Assembly: GCF_014925385.1 (NCBI RefSeq)
Contig: NZ_JACSDK010000016.1
Location: 124,001 to 188,000 of the forward strand
Direction of reading: 5' to 3'
Length of the DNA stretch: 64,000 nucleotides
Source of the DNA: Pelagibius marinus
Lineage (GTDB): Bacteria > Pseudomonadota > Alphaproteobacteria > Kiloniellales > Kiloniellaceae
Below the pieces are notes generated by a model, which was not told where the DNA came from, made no database searches, and worked only from the letters and a program-made list of their open reading frames with translations. Positions 38,692 through 48,507 of this stretch are shown here, piece after piece. The translations under genes and the position numbers were made by a program. How positions within the stretch are numbered: the first letter of the stretch is position 1; each line of letters starts with the position of its first letter.

Positions 38692-39894
38692 ATGTCATTG
38701 GCGTCAACATCGCCCAAGAGCGCCAACCAACCGCGGCGCCTCTCAATCCTCGGCTCCACCGGCTCGATCGGTTGCAGCACGTTGGACCTTGTCGAGCGCA
38801 ATCCCGACGCCTTCACCATTGAGGCCCTGACCGCGAACCGCTCGGTGGCGCGTCTGGCCATGCAGGCCAAGCGTTTCGGCGCCCGCCTGGCCGTGGTCGC
38901 CGACGACAGCGCCTATGCGGACCTGAAGGAGGCGCTCTCCGGCAGCGGCATCGAGGTGGCGGCGGGGGCCGAAGCCGTGGCCGAGGCGGCGGCGCGGCCG
39001 ACCGACTGGGTGATGTCCGCCATCGTCGGCGCCGCCGGCCTGGCGCCGACCCTCTCGGCGATCCGCCAGGGCACCGTGGTGGGCCTCGCCAACAAGGAAA
39101 CCCTGGTCTGCGCCGGCAGCCTGATGACCGCCGAAGTGCGGCGTTGCGGCGCCCAGCTGCTGCCGGTGGATTCGGAGCACAACGCGATTTTCCAGGTCCT
39201 CGACCTGGATCAGCCGCAGAGCGTCGACAAGCTGATCCTGACCGCTTCCGGCGGGCCGTTCCGCAGCTTCAGCCGGGCCGATATGGCGGCGGTGACGCCG
39301 GCCCAGGCGGTCGCCCATCCCAACTGGGACATGGGTGCCAAGATCTCCGTCGACTCGGCGACCATGATGAACAAGGGCCTGGAGCTGATCGAGGCGCATT
39401 TCCTCTTCGACATGCCCGAGACGCGCATCGACATCCTGGTGCATCCGGAATCGGTCATCCACTCGATGGTCTCCTATGTCGACGGCTCTGTCCTGGCCCA
39501 GCTCGGCCAGCCGGACATGCGCACCCCCATCGCCTATGCCCTGGCTTGGCCGGAGCGCATGGCGACGCCGGTCGAGCGCCTCGACCTGGCCGCCATCGGC
39601 CGGTTGACCTTCGAGCCGCCGGACGAGACCCGCTTTCCCTGCCTGCGCCTGGCGCGCGCCGCGCTCAAGGCCGGGGGCACCGCGCCGGTGACCCTCAACG
39701 CGGCCAATGAAGAGGCCGTGGCGGCTTTTCTGGCCGGCCGGCTCGGCTTCCTGGAAATCCCGGAGGTGGTCGAGCGGGCCCTGGAGGCCCATCCGGCTGT
39801 CGAGCTGACCTGCCTGGAAGAAGTCGAGGCGGTCGACAGCCGGGCCCGGCAGACCGCCAAAGCGCTGCTTGAAGCCCGGGCGACAGGCGCCTAA
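38692..39894 (+). CDS. dxr: 1-deoxy-D-xylulose 5-phosphate reductoisomerase
   Basis: 400 residues, the second enzyme of the non-mevalonate isoprenoid pathway (DXP to MEP, with NADPH). The NADPH-binding GSTGSIG is near the N-terminus. Metal and substrate motifs are [21 protein letters not shown] and [28 protein letters not shown]. The isoprenoid units it supplies feed UppS, encoded just upstream. It ends before a 186-base structured spacer, so rseP probably has its own promoter. Confidence 0.97.
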   Translation: MSLASTSPKSANQPRRLSILGSTGSIGCSTLDLVERNPDAFTIEALTANRSVARLAMQAKRFGARLAVVADDSAYADLKEALSGSGIEVAAGAEAVAEAAARPTDWVMSAIVGAAGLAPTLSAIRQGTVVGLANKETLVCAGSLMTAEVRRCGAQLLPVDSEHNAIFQVLDLDQPQSVDKLILTASGGPFRSFSRADMAAVTPAQAVAHPNWDMGAKISVDSATMMNKGLELIEAHFLFDMPETRIDILVHPESVIHSMVSYVDGSVLAQLGQPDMRTPIAYALAWPERMATPVERLDLAAIGRLTFEPPDETRFPCLRLARAALKAGGTAPVTLNAANEEAVAAFLAGRLGFLEIPEVVERALEAHPAVELTCLEEVEAVDSRARQTAKALLEARATGA

Positions 39895-39908
39895 GTGCTC
39901 CTTAAGAC

Positions 39909-39937
39909 TTGGCCTAAATCCTTTCTTTGGTAACTAT
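39909..39937 (+). promoter_or_regulatory. candidate promoter of the rseP-bamA-lpx run
   Basis: TTGGCC (39909-39914) and AACTAT (39932-39937) are 17 bases apart; TAACTA with a 16-base spacer is an alternative. A start near 39944 gives a leader of ~137 bases, which contains the hairpins annotated next. Confidence 0.42.
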
Positions 39938-39959
39938 TTTGCGGTATCTAGCTGGGTCG

Positions 39960-40015
39960 CCCGCGGGTTGCCGCGGGGATCAGGGACCGGCGTCGTCCCG
40001 GGGTGGTGCCCCGGG
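39960..40015 (+). promoter_or_regulatory. two-hairpin leader with a mutually exclusive stem, upstream of rseP
   Basis: Hairpin 1 is CCCGCGG-GTTG-CCGCGGG (39960-39977). Hairpin 2 is CCCGGGG-TGGTG-CCCCGGG (39997-40015). Both have perfect 7-bp stems. GGGAC (39983-39987) can instead pair with GTCCC (39995-39999), using bases of the hairpin 2 stem, so two alternative folds exist. Neither is followed by a T tract. A role in envelope-gene control or mRNA stability is only inference. Confidence 0.42.
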
Positions 40016-40080
40016 TCAACCAGAACGAAGCGGGCTACCGCTCTTTCCTCACAACAATTAGTAGGACAGCGCTGTAAGTC

Positions 40081-41217
40081 ATGGATTTTTCTGGTGGTCT
40101 CTACGGCTTCGGTATCCCGTTCCTCGTCATCCTCACCGCTCTCGTCTTCGTTCACGAGCTGGGCCATTACCTGATCGCCCGCTGGAACGGCGTACGAGTG
40201 GAGGTTTTCTCCATCGGCTTCGGCCCGGAGCTGTTCGGCTGGGATGACAAAGCGGGCACCCGATGGAAGTTCAGCCTCATCCCGCTCGGCGGTTACGTGA
40301 AGATGTTCGGCGACGCCAACGCCGCAAGCATGCCCGGCGACGGTAGTGAGCAAATGAGCGCCGCCGAGCGCGCGGTGGCCTTTCCGCACAAGCGCCTGGG
40401 GCAACGCGCCGCCATCGTCGCGGCGGGACCGATTGCCAACTTCCTCTTTGCCATCGTCGTTCTGGCCGCGTTGTTCATGTTCTACGGCCAACCCTTCACG
40501 CCGGCGGTGGTGGGCGAGGTGGTCGGGGACTCCGCGGCGGATGCCGCCGGATTCCAGGTCGGTGACAGGGTGGTCGCCGTCGACGGCACCACGGTTGCCA
40601 GATTCGAGGAATTGCAACGTATTGTTGCGCTTCGGCCCGGTGAAGAACTGGAAATCACCGTGGAGCGCGGCGGCCGCGAGGTCGACCTGCTGGCGACCCC
40701 GGACCGGGTCGAGCGGCCCAACGGTCTGGGTGAAACCCAGGTGGTGGGTCTGTTGGGCCTGCGCGGCGGCGCCCCGGAATACACCCGTCACGGCCCGCTG
40801 AGCGCGGTGTGGCAGGCGACGCGCGAGACGGTCTCCATCGTCGACCAGACCATGACGGCCCTGGGCCAGATCATTCGCGGCGCCCGCGGGACCGAAGAAC
40901 TGGGCGGCCCGATCCGGATCGCTCAGATGTCGGGTCAGGCGGCGCAGCTGGGACTGCTGACGATGGTCCACTTCGCCGCGATGCTTTCCATCAACCTGGG
41001 TCTGATCAATCTCTTTCCGGTGCCCATGCTCGACGGCGGGCATTTGTTGTTCTACGCGATCGAGGCAGTGCGGGGGCGGCCTCTGGGCGAAAGGGCACAA
41101 GAATACGGTTTCCGGATCGGTCTGGCTCTGGTATTGACGTTAATGGTCTTCGTGACCTGGAACGATCTGCTTCGGATCGACAGTTTAGTGAATTTCGTCA
41201 AAGGCCTGGGCACATAA
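40081..41217 (+). CDS. rseP: RIP metalloprotease RseP
   Basis: 378 residues, an intramembrane site-2 zinc protease. The zinc motif HELGH is at residues 25-29 in the first helix. One periplasmic PDZ domain follows (about 115-210, with SAADAAGFQVGDRVVAVDG). The third ligand motif is NLFPVPMLDGGHLLFY near the C-terminus. RseP cleaves anti-sigma factors and leftover signal peptides. It starts ATG 40081 and lies just upstream of bamA, as in most proteobacteria. Confidence 0.96.
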   Translation: MDFSGGLYGFGIPFLVILTALVFVHELGHYLIARWNGVRVEVFSIGFGPELFGWDDKAGTRWKFSLIPLGGYVKMFGDANAASMPGDGSEQMSAAERAVAFPHKRLGQRAAIVAAGPIANFLFAIVVLAALFMFYGQPFTPAVVGEVVGDSAADAAGFQVGDRVVAVDGTTVARFEELQRIVALRPGEELEITVERGGREVDLLATPDRVERPNGLGETQVVGLLGLRGGAPEYTRHGPLSAVWQATRETVSIVDQTMTALGQIIRGARGTEELGGPIRIAQMSGQAAQLGLLTMVHFAAMLSINLGLINLFPVPMLDGGHLLFYAIEAVRGRPLGERAQEYGFRIGLALVLTLMVFVTWNDLLRIDSLVNFVKGLGT

Positions 41218-41250
41218 ACGCACCAGTGCCACGGGGGAAGGACAAGGGAC

Positions 41251-43551
41251 GTGTGTCGCGGACGGTTGCTCGTCGTCGTCTTGGCGTATCTGCTGTCCAG
41301 TGCAGCGTGGTTGGGGGTTCCTGATACGGGTTTTGCTCAGTCGATTCTGTCCGGCGGACGAATCGAGGCAATCCGGATTGAAGGCACGCAGCGCATTGAG
41401 GCGGCGACTGTACGCTCCTACATGCGAGTCAATCCGGGCGATCCTTTCGACCCGGTGCGCCTGGACGACTCGCTGAAGAATCTCTTTTCCACCGGTCTGT
41501 TCGCCGACGTGCGCCTGGAGCGCGAGGGCAACACCCTGATCGTCGTGGTCAGCGAGAACCCCATCGTCAACCGCATCGCTTTCGAGGGCAATCAGCGGAT
41601 CGACGACGACACTCTGGCCCAGGAAATCGAACTGAGGCCCCGCGTCGTCTTCACCCGTACCAAGGTGCAGTCGGATACCGATCGCATTCTCGAGATCTAC
41701 CGCCGCTCCGGCCGCTTTGCGGCGACCGTCGAGCCGAAGGTCATCCAGCTGGAACAAAACCGCGTCGATCTTGCTTTTGAGATCGACGAAGGCCCGCTGA
41801 CCTCGATCCGCGCAATCAACTTCATCGGCAACCGCGAGTTTTCCGATTCGACCCTGCGCGATGAGGTGACCACCTCGGAGGAGTCGTTCTGGAACTTCTT
41901 CTCCACCTCCGATACCTACGATCCGGACCGTCTCACCTTCGACCGCGAACTGCTGCGGCGCTTCTATCTGAATGAAGGCTATGCGGATTTCCGCGTTGTC
42001 TCCGTCATCGCCGAGCTGACGCCGGATCAGCAGGACTTCATCATCACCTTCACGGTGGAAGAGGGGCCGCGCTATCGCTTCGGCCGGATCGGCCTGGAGA
42101 CGGGCCTGCGCAATCTCGACCCGGAGACCCTGCGCAGCGAAGTCACTACGGAAGAGGGCGACTGGTACGACGCCGGCGAGGTCGACAAGACCATCGAAGT
42201 TCTGACCGACGCCGTCGGCGACCTCGGCTACGCCTTCGTCGACATCCGCCCGCGCGTGCAGCGCGACCGCGAGAACCTGACGATCGATATCCTCTATGAC
42301 ATTCAGGAAGGCCCGAAGGTCTTCGTCGAACGCATCGATATCGAGGGCAATTCCCGCACGCTGGACCGGGTGATCCGCCGCGAGTTCCGCCTCGTGGAGG
42401 GTGACGCCTTCAACACCTCGAAGCTGCGCCGCTCGCGCCAGCGGGTGCAGAACCTCGGTTTCTTCAAGACGGTCACGGTCGAGAACGAACCGGGCAGCGC
42501 GCCGGACCGGACGGTTGTCAAGGTCGCGGTGGAGGAACAGTCGACGGGTGACGTCACCTTCGGCGCCGGCTTCTCCTCGTCCGACGGCCCGATCGGCAAC
42601 ATCGGTATCCGCGAACGCAACCTGCTGGGCCGCGGCCAGGATCTGCGCCTCGGCTTTACCTTGGCGGGCGAGGCGACCGAACTCGATTTCAGCTTTACCG
42701 AGCCTTATTTCCTGGACCGCAATCTCGCGGCCGGTATCGACCTTTATCGCACCACGGACGACCGGACGGACGAGAGCGGCTACGAGGAGGAGCGCCTTGG
42801 CGGCTCCGTGCGTGCCGGCTTCAATATTACGGACGAGATCCGCGACGTCGTACGCTACACGCTGGAAAATCGCGACATCACTGACGTCGACAACAGTGCT
42901 TCACTGCTGGTCCGCTCCGAAAGAGGCGCCACCTTGCGCTCGGGCATCAGCAACGAGCTGACCTACGACACGCGCGATTCGCGCTTCGATCCGCGTGAAG
43001 GCGTCATCAGCAGTCTGCGTACGGAGTTCTTCGGCCTGGGCGGCGACGCAAGCTTCGTGCGCGCCTCGGCGACGGCGGGCTACTATTATACCGTCTTTGA
43101 GGACTACACACTGAGCGTCCGGGGCACGGGCGGCACGATCGTCGGCGTCGGCGAGGATACCCGCATCTCCGACCGCTTCTTCAAGGGCGGCGGTTCCCCG
43201 CGCGGCTTCGAATACGGCGGCATTGGCCCGCGCGACGGCAGAACCAATGACGCACTGGGCGGCAAGAACTTCTACACCGGTACGGTGGAGGCTTCCTTCC
43301 CGCTGAATCTGCCCTTCGATCTGGATATCCGCGGCCGTGTCTTTACCGACGTGGGCGCAGCCTGGGATATCGACGACAACAGCATTCCGGTAAATCTTCA
43401 GGACTCCAGCGATCCGCGCGTCACCGTCGGTACGGGCATCTCCTGGAACTCTCCCTTTGGCCCGGTTGTCGTGGACCTGGGTATCGCTGTGATCAAAGAG
43501 GATTTCGACGAGACCGAGCTCTTAAGCTTCAGCTTCGGAACGCAGTTTTAG
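41251..43551 (+). CDS. bamA: outer membrane protein assembly factor BamA
   Basis: 766 residues. A signal peptide (LLVVVLAYLLSSAAWLG, cleavage about TGFAQ/S) comes first. Five POTRA repeats follow (about 35-425; for example IEAIRIEGTQRIEAATVRSYM and VERIDIEGNSRTLDRVIRREF). The C-terminal Omp85 beta-barrel carries the family motif SPRGFEYGGIGPRD and ends with an aromatic residue (FGTQF), the usual outer-membrane signal. GTG 41251 has GGGGGAAGG about 12 bases upstream. It folds proteins into the outer membrane. Confidence 0.97.
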   Translation: MCRGRLLVVVLAYLLSSAAWLGVPDTGFAQSILSGGRIEAIRIEGTQRIEAATVRSYMRVNPGDPFDPVRLDDSLKNLFSTGLFADVRLEREGNTLIVVVSENPIVNRIAFEGNQRIDDDTLAQEIELRPRVVFTRTKVQSDTDRILEIYRRSGRFAATVEPKVIQLEQNRVDLAFEIDEGPLTSIRAINFIGNREFSDSTLRDEVTTSEESFWNFFSTSDTYDPDRLTFDRELLRRFYLNEGYADFRVVSVIAELTPDQQDFIITFTVEEGPRYRFGRIGLETGLRNLDPETLRSEVTTEEGDWYDAGEVDKTIEVLTDAVGDLGYAFVDIRPRVQRDRENLTIDILYDIQEGPKVFVERIDIEGNSRTLDRVIRREFRLVEGDAFNTSKLRRSRQRVQNLGFFKTVTVENEPGSAPDRTVVKVAVEEQSTGDVTFGAGFSSSDGPIGNIGIRERNLLGRGQDLRLGFTLAGEATELDFSFTEPYFLDRNLAAGIDLYRTTDDRTDESGYEEERLGGSVRAGFNITDEIRDVVRYTLENRDITDVDNSASLLVRSERGATLRSGISNELTYDTRDSRFDPREGVISSLRTEFFGLGGDASFVRASATAGYYYTVFEDYTLSVRGTGGTIVGVGEDTRISDRFFKGGGSPRGFEYGGIGPRDGRTNDALGGKNFYTGTVEASFPLNLPFDLDIRGRVFTDVGAAWDIDDNSIPVNLQDSSDPRVTVGTGISWNSPFGPVVVDLGIAVIKEDFDETELLSFSFGTQF

Positions 43552-43556
43552 GACAT

Positions 43557-44135
43557 ATGTCGAGGCTTCGCCGCAGGTCGCTGTACCTTGCCGGAACGCT
43601 CATGCTGTTGTCGGCGCTCTTCACTGCGGCCTCTTCTCCGGTAGCTTGGGCCCAGATCGAGCGGGCTCCGCTGATCGGCATCATCGACATCCAGGCCGTG
43701 CTTCGGGAATCCGAGGCCGTGCATGCCCTCTCACGAAAAATCGAGGCCCGGCGTGAAGCTGCCCAGGCCGGTATGCAGGATCGTGAAGAGGCACTGAGGG
43801 CGGCCGACCTGGACCTGGCCCAGCGGCGCAGCGCCCTGTCGGTCGAGCAGTACGCCGAGGAACGCGGCAAGCTGGAGGACGAGGGCATCGCCCTGCAGCG
43901 CGAGGCGCAGGAGCAGCGCCGCCAGTTGGATCAGATATTCAGCCGCGGCATGAGCCAGGTGCAGCAGGTCCTGGTCCAGATATCCCAGGACATTGCCCGA
44001 GAGAACAACCTTGACCTCGTGCTGGCCAAGACCACAGTTATCCTAGTCCGCTCGGAGTTCGACTTCACCGAGGAGGCCCTGCAGCGGCTCAACGCCCGCC
44101 TCGCCGACGTGACTCTGCCGGATGTACCGAATTAA
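43557..44135 (+). CDS. skp: OmpH/Skp family periplasmic chaperone
   Basis: 192 residues. The signal peptide LAGTLMLLSALFTAASSPVAWA (cleavage ~ residue 32) is followed by IGIIDIQAVLRESEAVHALSRKIE. A long charged coiled coil (about 65-145) forms the chaperone's tentacles, and a short strand region follows (LDLVLAKTTVILVRSEFDFTEEAL). It holds unfolded outer-membrane proteins for BamA, encoded 5 bases upstream. Sequence conservation is low in this family, but position and architecture agree. Confidence 0.92.
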   Translation: MSRLRRRSLYLAGTLMLLSALFTAASSPVAWAQIERAPLIGIIDIQAVLRESEAVHALSRKIEARREAAQAGMQDREEALRAADLDLAQRRSALSVEQYAEERGKLEDEGIALQREAQEQRRQLDQIFSRGMSQVQQVLVQISQDIARENNLDLVLAKTTVILVRSEFDFTEEALQRLNARLADVTLPDVPN

Positions 44136-44144
44136 AGGTGGCCC

Positions 44145-45182
44145 ATGGCTGACCCTCGTTTCTTTAACAATGCCGGGCCCTTCAAGCTGGCTGATCTGGC
44201 CGCCATCGCAGAAGCGGAACTGCTGCCCGGCGGTGAGGAGGGTACGCGCAGCTTCACCGACGTTGCGCCGCTGGACACGGCGGGACCGGATGACGTGAGC
44301 TTTCTCGACAACCGCCGCTATCTGGGCCAGTTCACCGAAAGCAAAGCCGGAGCCTGCATCGTCGATCCCGAGTTCGCCGAGCGCGCCCCCGAGGGCATGG
44401 CCCTGCTGCTCACCAAGCGCCCGTACCGCGGTTACGCCAAGATCGCCCAGGCCTTCTATCCCGTGCCGCCTCCGCACCCCGGCATCCATCCCACAGCGGT
44501 GGTCGATCCCGGCGCGCGTATCGGCGAGGGCAGCGAGATCGGCGCCGGCGTAGTGATCGGCGCCGGTGCCGAAATCGGTCGGGGCTGCCGTGTCGAGGCC
44601 AACAGCGTGGTGGGCGAGGCGGTGGCCGTCGGCGACGGCACGATCATCGGCCCCAACGTCTCCCTGGCCTACTGCCGCATCGGACGGGCCTGCCAGATTC
44701 ACGCCGGGGCGCGAATCGGGACCCGCGGCTTCGGCTTCTCCATGGATCCGGAAGGCTTCGTGGACGTGCCGCAACTGGGCCGCGTGCTCATCGAGGACGG
44801 GGTCGAAGTCGGGGCCAATTCGACGATCGACCGCGGCGCCGGACCGGACACCGTGATCGGGGCCGGGGCGAAGATTGATAATCTCGTGCAGATCGGGCAC
44901 AACGTGCGCATCGGGCGCGGTTGCGTGCTCGTCGCTCAGTCGGGGGTGGCCGGCAGCACGGTCCTGCAGGACTTTGTCGCCGTCGCCGCTCAGGCAGGCA
45001 TCTCCGGCCACCTGAAGGTGGGGGCCGGTGCCCAGATCGGCGCGAAATCCGGGGTCATGCGTGACATTCCCAGTGGGATGACGGTTCTGGGCAGCCCTGC
45101 GCGGCCAGTTCGGGAGTTTTTCCGGCTCGTTGCCCTGTGGGAGCGCCAGTTGAAGGCAAGGGGCAAGAAGAAGGATGAATAA
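44145..45182 (+). CDS. lpxD: UDP-3-O-acylglucosamine N-acyltransferase LpxD
   Basis: 345 residues, the third lipid A enzyme, adding an acyl chain to UDP-3-O-acyl-glucosamine. An N-terminal uridine-binding domain (to about residue 105) is followed by a left-handed beta-helix of hexapeptide repeats. The catalytic histidine is in the [12 protein letters not shown] stretch, and a C-terminal helix ends the chain. Its last 8 bases overlap fabZ. Confidence 0.96.
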   Translation: MADPRFFNNAGPFKLADLAAIAEAELLPGGEEGTRSFTDVAPLDTAGPDDVSFLDNRRYLGQFTESKAGACIVDPEFAERAPEGMALLLTKRPYRGYAKIAQAFYPVPPPHPGIHPTAVVDPGARIGEGSEIGAGVVIGAGAEIGRGCRVEANSVVGEAVAVGDGTIIGPNVSLAYCRIGRACQIHAGARIGTRGFGFSMDPEGFVDVPQLGRVLIEDGVEVGANSTIDRGAGPDTVIGAGAKIDNLVQIGHNVRIGRGCVLVAQSGVAGSTVLQDFVAVAAQAGISGHLKVGAGAQIGAKSGVMRDIPSGMTVLGSPARPVREFFRLVALWERQLKARGKKKDE

Positions 45183-45645
45183 AGAAACCTCAGAGCAGGA
45201 AGAGATCGGCACGCTGAACGTCCATGACATCATGGCGCTGCTGCCGCACCGCTACCCGTTCCTCATGATCGACCGGGTAGAGGATATCGTCCTCGGTGAG
45301 AGCGCGACGGGAATTAAGAACGTCACCATCAATGAGCCCTTTTTCCAGGGACATTTCCCGGAACAGGCGGTGATGCCGGGGGTCCTTCTGGTCGAGGCCA
45401 TGGCGCAGACCGCGGCGGCCCTGGTGATGTACACCCTGGGTAAGGAAGCTCACGGCAAGCTGGTCTACTTCATGACCATCGACGAAGCGCGCTTCCGCAA
45501 GCCTGTGGTGCCCGGCGACACCGTGCGCATCCAGGTCACGCGCATCCAGAACCGCCGCAGCGTCTGGAAGTTCAAGGGCGAAGCCCTTGTCGGCGATGCC
45601 CTCGTGGCCAATGCCAGCTATTCCGCCATGATCGTGGGGTACTGA
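45175..45645 (+). CDS. fabZ: 3-hydroxyacyl-ACP dehydratase FabZ
   Basis: 156 residues, hot-dog fold. It dehydrates 3-hydroxyacyl-ACP in fatty-acid elongation and draws from the same pool that LpxA and LpxD use. [14 protein letters not shown] and the active-site stretch with His60 ([11 protein letters not shown]) and Glu74 (LLVEAMAQ) are present. It overlaps lpxD at its start and lpxA at its stop (TGATG), so the three are translationally coupled. Confidence 0.97.
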   Translation: MNKETSEQEEIGTLNVHDIMALLPHRYPFLMIDRVEDIVLGESATGIKNVTINEPFFQGHFPEQAVMPGVLLVEAMAQTAAALVMYTLGKEAHGKLVYFMTIDEARFRKPVVPGDTVRIQVTRIQNRRSVWKFKGEALVGDALVANASYSAMIVGY

Positions 45646-46436
45646 TGTCGGAAATTCACCCGACAGCCGTTATCGACCCTGGCGCGAAAATCGCGGACGG
45701 CTGCTCCATCGGCCCCTACTGCGTGATCGGTTCCAACGTGACCCTGGGCGAGGGGGTGCGTCTGCACAGCCACGTGGTTATCGACGGGCGCACCACCGTG
45801 GGCGCGCGCACGCGCATCTATCCTTTTTCCTCCATCGGCCAGCCGCCACAGGATCTCAAGTACAAGGGCGAGCCTTCGGAGTTGCACATCGGCAATGACA
45901 ATGTGATCCGCGAGCACGTGACCATGAATCCCGGCACCGAAGGGGGTGGCATGGTCACGGAAGTGGGCGACGGCTGCCTCTTCATGCCGGGCAGTCACGT
46001 TGCCCACGACTGTCGTCTGGGCAACAACGTGATCATGGCCAACAACGCCACGCTGGCCGGCCACGTGGTGCTGGAGGACTACGTCATCATGGGTGGCCTT
46101 TCCGGCGCCCAGCAGTTCGTGCGCGTCGGGCGCAACGCCATTATCGGCGCCATGGCCGGCGCCAAGAGCGATGTCATTCCCTTCGGTATGGTCATGGGCC
46201 GCCCGGGGATACTGGCCGGGCTGAATCTGGTGGGGCTCAAACGCGCCGGCGTCGACAGCAAGGAGATCCAGGCGCTGATGAAGGCCTACGACCATCTCTT
46301 CGGCACCGAAGGCACCTTCGCCGAGCGCATCGACGCGGTGGACGATCAGTATGGCGGCCGGGGCACCATCGACGCCCTGGTCGGCTTCCTGCGCGCGGAG
46401 ACCTCGCGCCCCATCCTGCAGCCGGAAGAAGACTGA
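45645..46436 (+). CDS. lpxA: acyl-ACP--UDP-N-acetylglucosamine O-acyltransferase LpxA
   Basis: 263 residues, the first lipid A enzyme. The left-handed beta-helix begins IHPTAVIDPGAKIADGCSIGPYCVIG. The catalytic histidine lies in SHVAHDCRLGNNVIMANNATLAGHV. The C-terminal helical part includes GLNLVGLKRAGVD. Start and stop overlap fabZ and lpxI by one base each. Confidence 0.97.
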   Translation: MSEIHPTAVIDPGAKIADGCSIGPYCVIGSNVTLGEGVRLHSHVVIDGRTTVGARTRIYPFSSIGQPPQDLKYKGEPSELHIGNDNVIREHVTMNPGTEGGGMVTEVGDGCLFMPGSHVAHDCRLGNNVIMANNATLAGHVVLEDYVIMGGLSGAQQFVRVGRNAIIGAMAGAKSDVIPFGMVMGRPGILAGLNLVGLKRAGVDSKEIQALMKAYDHLFGTEGTFAERIDAVDDQYGGRGTIDALVGFLRAETSRPILQPEED

Positions 46437-47278
46437 TGTCCGGGCCGCTCGGTATCGTTGCCGGCGGCGGGTCCCTCCCACGCCGGCTGGTGGAAGTCTG
46501 TCAGGCCAACGGCCGTGGCGCTTTCGTCATCGCTATCGAGAACCATACCGACCCGGCCACCGTGGAGGGCGCGGATCACCTCTGGATCCGCATGGGTCAG
46601 AGCGAGAAGGCGGTGCAGGCCCTCAAGGGGGCCGGGGTCAAGGACCTGGTCCTGGTCGGCGCCGTCAAGCGGCCGAGCATGACCGAACTGCGCCCCGACC
46701 GGAAGACCTTCAAGTTCCTCGCCAAGATCGGCTTCAACAGCCTGGGCGACGACGGCCTGCTGGGGGCCGTGGTGAAGGGCCTGGAGGACGAGGGCTTCAC
46801 CCTGCGCGGGATCGAGGAATTCGTGCACGACCTGCTGGCCGCCGAGGGCAGCTTCGGCCGCAACCAGCCCGACGAGACCGCCTGGCGCGACATCCGGCGC
46901 GGCATCGACGTGGTGCGGGCCATGGGCGCGGCCGACGTCGGCCAGGCCACGGTCATTCAGGACGGCCTGGTCCTCGGCGTCGAGGCGCTGGAGGGAACCG
47001 ACGCCCTCCTGGCGCGCTGCGGTCCCCTGCGCCGGGCCGGCCCCGGTGGGGTCCTGGTGAAGCTCAGCAAGCCCGGACAGGAACGCCGGGCCGACCTGCC
47101 GACCATCGGCGTCAAGACGGTCGAGGGCGCGGCGGCCGCCGGACTGCGCGGCATTGCCGTTGAAGCGGGCGGCACGCTCGTGGTTGATCTGCCCGCCGTC
47201 ACCTTGGCCGCGGACCGGGCCGGCCTCTTCATTGTCGGCATCAGCCACGAAGCGGCGACCGGCGCCGCCGCCGGATGA
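46436..47278 (+). CDS. lpxI: UDP-2,3-diacylglucosamine pyrophosphatase LpxI
   Basis: 280 residues. LpxI is the alphaproteobacterial alternative to LpxH and cleaves UDP-diacylglucosamine to lipid X. Family features are the glycine-rich start LGIVAGGGSLPRRLVEVCQANG, VLVGAVKRPSM, FAEEGF-type EDEGFTLRGIEEF, and the C-terminal LPTIGVKTVEGAAAAGLRGIAVEAG. No LpxH is encoded in this cluster. The ATGA overlap with lpxB supports joint translation. Confidence 0.95.
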   Translation: MSGPLGIVAGGGSLPRRLVEVCQANGRGAFVIAIENHTDPATVEGADHLWIRMGQSEKAVQALKGAGVKDLVLVGAVKRPSMTELRPDRKTFKFLAKIGFNSLGDDGLLGAVVKGLEDEGFTLRGIEEFVHDLLAAEGSFGRNQPDETAWRDIRRGIDVVRAMGAADVGQATVIQDGLVLGVEALEGTDALLARCGPLRRAGPGGVLVKLSKPGQERRADLPTIGVKTVEGAAAAGLRGIAVEAGGTLVVDLPAVTLAADRAGLFIVGISHEAATGAAAG

Positions 47279-48447
47279 CCGCGCCCGAATTCGCGGATGT
47301 CGGGCAGGAGGAAGGTCCGCTGATCTTTCTCATTGCCGGCGAGCCCTCCGGCGACCTGCTGGGCGCCCGCCTCATGACGGCCCTGCGCGAGGAGACCGGC
47401 GGGCGCGTCCGCTTTGCCGGCATCGGCGGCGAGGCCATGACCGCGGCGGGGCTGAAGAGCCGCTTCCCGATCCACGAACTGGCGGTCATGGGGCTCATCG
47501 AGGTGCTGCCGCATCTCTTCACCATCCTCAAGCGCATGCGCGAGACCGTCGCCGCGGTGAAGGAGCTGCGCCCCGACGCCGTGGTCACCATCGACTCGCC
47601 CAGCTTCACACTGGAGATCGCCGAACGCCTGAAAGGGCAGGGCATCCCGTTGATCCACTATGTCGCCCCGCAGGTCTGGGCCTGGAAGGCGTGGCGCGCC
47701 AAATCGGTCGCCCGCTACCTGGATCACCTTCTGGCGCTGCTGCCCTTCGAGCCGCCTTATTTCGAACGCCACGACCTGCCGACCCACTTCGTCGGCCATC
47801 CGGCGGTCGAGACCCGATCCGCGGCGCAGACGGGCGCTGCCGCGCAGAGCCCCTGCCTGGCGGTGCTGCCGGGCAGCCGCAAGGGCGAGGTGGCGAAGCT
47901 GCTGCCGGTCTTTGCCGAGGTTGTGCGCGCCCTGGCGGCCAGGCACCCGGAGCTCAAGGTGGTGATCCCGACGGTGGAGACGGTCGCCGAAGTGGTGCAG
48001 GCGCAGGTGCGGGACTGGCCGCTGCCGGTCACGGTGGTGCGCGGCGCCGAAGCCAAGGAGAAGGCCTTCCGCGAGGCCACGGCGGCCTTGGCGGCCTCCG
48101 GCACCGTGGCCCTGGAACTGGGCGTTGCCGGGGTGCCCACGGTGGTGGCCTACCGCTTCGCCGGCATCGTCGGGCTGCTGCCGCCCTCGCTGCTGCGCGT
48201 GCCCTTCGTCAGCCTGGTGAATCTCATCGCCGGGCGGGAGGTGCAGCCGGAGTTCCTGCAGCGCCGTTGCCGGGCGGCGGAGATCCTGCCGGCGGTGGAG
48301 CGGCTGCTGAGCGATCCGGAGGCCCGTGCCGCCCAGCGCGAGGGCTGCCGCGGCGTGGTCGAGGCGCTGACCCCGCCCGAGGGCAATCCCAGCCGCGCCG
48401 CGGCCCGGCGCATCCTGGCCTGCCTGAAGAAGCAGCCTTCGAGCTGA
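47275..48447 (+). CDS. lpxB: lipid-A-disaccharide synthase LpxB
   Basis: 390 residues, a GT-B (family 19) glycosyltransferase joining lipid X and UDP-diacylglucosamine. It has LIFLIAGEPSGDLLGARLM at the N-terminus, INYVAPQVWAW-type IHYVAPQVWAWKAWRAKSVARY in the middle, and ASGTVALELGVAGVPTVVAYRF near the sugar-nucleotide site. It is the last gene of the lipid A run and ends in a strong terminator shared with the convergent gltA. Confidence 0.97.
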   Translation: MTAPEFADVGQEEGPLIFLIAGEPSGDLLGARLMTALREETGGRVRFAGIGGEAMTAAGLKSRFPIHELAVMGLIEVLPHLFTILKRMRETVAAVKELRPDAVVTIDSPSFTLEIAERLKGQGIPLIHYVAPQVWAWKAWRAKSVARYLDHLLALLPFEPPYFERHDLPTHFVGHPAVETRSAAQTGAAAQSPCLAVLPGSRKGEVAKLLPVFAEVVRALAARHPELKVVIPTVETVAEVVQAQVRDWPLPVTVVRGAEAKEKAFREATAALAASGTVALELGVAGVPTVVAYRFAGIVGLLPPSLLRVPFVSLVNLIAGREVQPEFLQRRCRAAEILPAVERLLSDPEARAAQREGCRGVVEALTPPEGNPSRAAARRILACLKKQPSS

Positions 48448-48454
48448 CAAAGGA

Positions 48455-48487
48455 AAAGGGCGCCGCTGCTCTCGCAGGGCGCCCTTT
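48455..48487. terminator. bidirectional terminator between lpxB and gltA
   Basis: A perfect 10-bp stem AAAGGGCGCC (48455-48464) / GGCGCCCTTT (48478-48487) has a 13-base loop. T-rich bases follow on both strands (TTTGGTTCGTT to the right, TTTTCCTTTG to the left). It sits in the 60-base gap between two convergent genes and can stop both. Confidence 0.8.
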
Positions 48488-48507
48488 GGTTCGTTCTATG
48501 CGGCCGC

